Assembly (NCBI GenBank): GCA_964017155.1
Contig: OZ024861.1
Span: forward strand, 16,338,783-16,402,782
Length of the DNA: 64,000 nucleotides
Source: Oasisia sp. SBJ-2009
Lineage: Eukaryota; Annelida; Polychaeta; Sabellida; Siboglinidae
Direction: 5' to 3'
Made by a program: the position numbers and the translations under genes. The notes beneath the pieces are model-generated. The model saw only the letters and a program-made list of their open reading frames with translations, searched no databases and had not been told where the DNA came from. Below, one piece after another: positions 63,521-64,000 of this stretch. Each line of letters starts with the position of its first letter. Within the stretch, counting starts at the first letter, position 1.

Positions 63521-63557
<37 letters not shown>
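63521..63557 (+). repeat. (AT)n microsatellite
   Basis: About 37 bp of AT, lying just past the 3' end of the minus-strand LINE remnant, where such elements often end in simple repeats. Confidence 0.95.
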
Positions 63558-63560
<3 letters not shown>

Positions 63561-63575
63561 TATTCAGAATGATAT

Positions 63576-63935
63576 TTACTTACTTATGCCTGTTTGCTCG
63601 CTGGGCGCATAGGTCATTGACCAAAGACCGCCACTGTTTTCCGTCCATGGCCATCCTATCCATGTCTCTCCTGGTGAAAGCCATCTCTTGTTTCCCTTTC
63701 GGTGTCTCTGCCAGGTGTTTCGTGGACTACCTCGCCTCTTCCCAGGGGGCTCCATCTGGTGGCTTGACTGGTGAAGGTTTCTTGAGATTTCCCGAGTGTG
63801 TGATCTATCGACCTCCATTTTCTCTTCTTTATTTCATTTGCTATGGGTAGTTGTTTGGTCCATTTCCAGGGTGTAGTATTGGATACCTTGTCTGACCACT
63901 TCACTTGTGAGATTCTGTGTAGGCCTTTGTTGATG
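63576..63935 (-). mobile_element. LINE ORF2 C-terminal fragment (endonuclease-RT type)
   Basis: Read on the minus strand, TFINKGLHRI, VKWSDKVSN, TKQLPIANEIKKRKWRSIDH and TLGK occur in order, then after a frameshift PPGKRRGSPRNTWQRH and a Trp-rich end. This is the usual C-terminus of a widespread invertebrate LINE group (pattern RRWRWIGHTLRKP...GKRRRGRPRNTWRR). The frameshift near 63745-63765 and absence of RT make it a 5'-truncated dead copy. The clade is not certain. Confidence 0.7.
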
Positions 63936-64000
63936 AAAGTCTGTAGTACTGTCTGTATTGTATTTTATTTTATGCATGACATTACATATACATAAAAATG

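Overview
The window looks like eukaryotic, intron-era genomic DNA from a marine invertebrate. A mollusc or other lophotrochozoan is my best guess, but amphioxus-like or other invertebrates are not excluded. The clues are long microsatellites, decayed non-LTR and Ty3/Gypsy retrotransposons of invertebrate type, and a tRNA-derived SINE with a core resembling the widespread Nin domain. I see no bacterial operons, no intact single-copy host gene, no rRNA and no confident tRNA gene.

Bases 1-52660 (about 82% of the window) are one macrosatellite. It holds 22 head-to-tail copies of a ~2.25-kb monomer (1-48935), then a flip in orientation at 48932-48935 and 3.7 kb of inverted copies (48936-52660). 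The left edge of the window lies inside the array, so the true array is longer. Monomers fall into three subtypes: A (units 1-6), B (units 8-18) and C (units 19-22, mosaic). Dimeric higher-order repetition, chimeric units and a conversion-like patch record how the array evolved. Unit 7 is an A/B fusion created by a ~469-bp deletion at the A/B border. Each monomer carries a CpG-dense segment with CRE, ETS and YY1-like motifs, a well-formed 77-nt candidate mini-intron on the + strand, a tRNA-like A box and a length-variable poly-C tract. Long minus-strand ORFs recur in most units. However, a hand comparison of units 1 and 8 gives about 11 nonsynonymous to 3 synonymous changes in the 155-codon ORF, so I do not think they encode a conserved protein.

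The inverted arm ends at 52660 directly in a compound microsatellite, (CTGTCTGC)n-(CT)n-(GT)n-(GTATGTGG)n, up to about 53090. The remaining 11 kb is retrotransposon debris with further microsatellites. It contains a LINE 3' end (53437-53580), a nested locus (55137-56545) where a Ty3/Gypsy pol fragment holds a SINE and a LINE tail, a hairpin-rich possible DNA transposon relic (57143-58630), a CR1-like LINE with both catalytic RT motifs damaged (59502-60838), an L2/CR1-like LINE with motif A tandemly duplicated (62037-62768), and a LINE C-terminus on the minus strand (63576-63935). 

Nothing here acts as a pathway. The most interesting object is the macrosatellite: a promoter-like, splice-signal-bearing monomer repeated 22 times and then inverted, so that read-through RNA could fold into a stem of about 3.7 kb.
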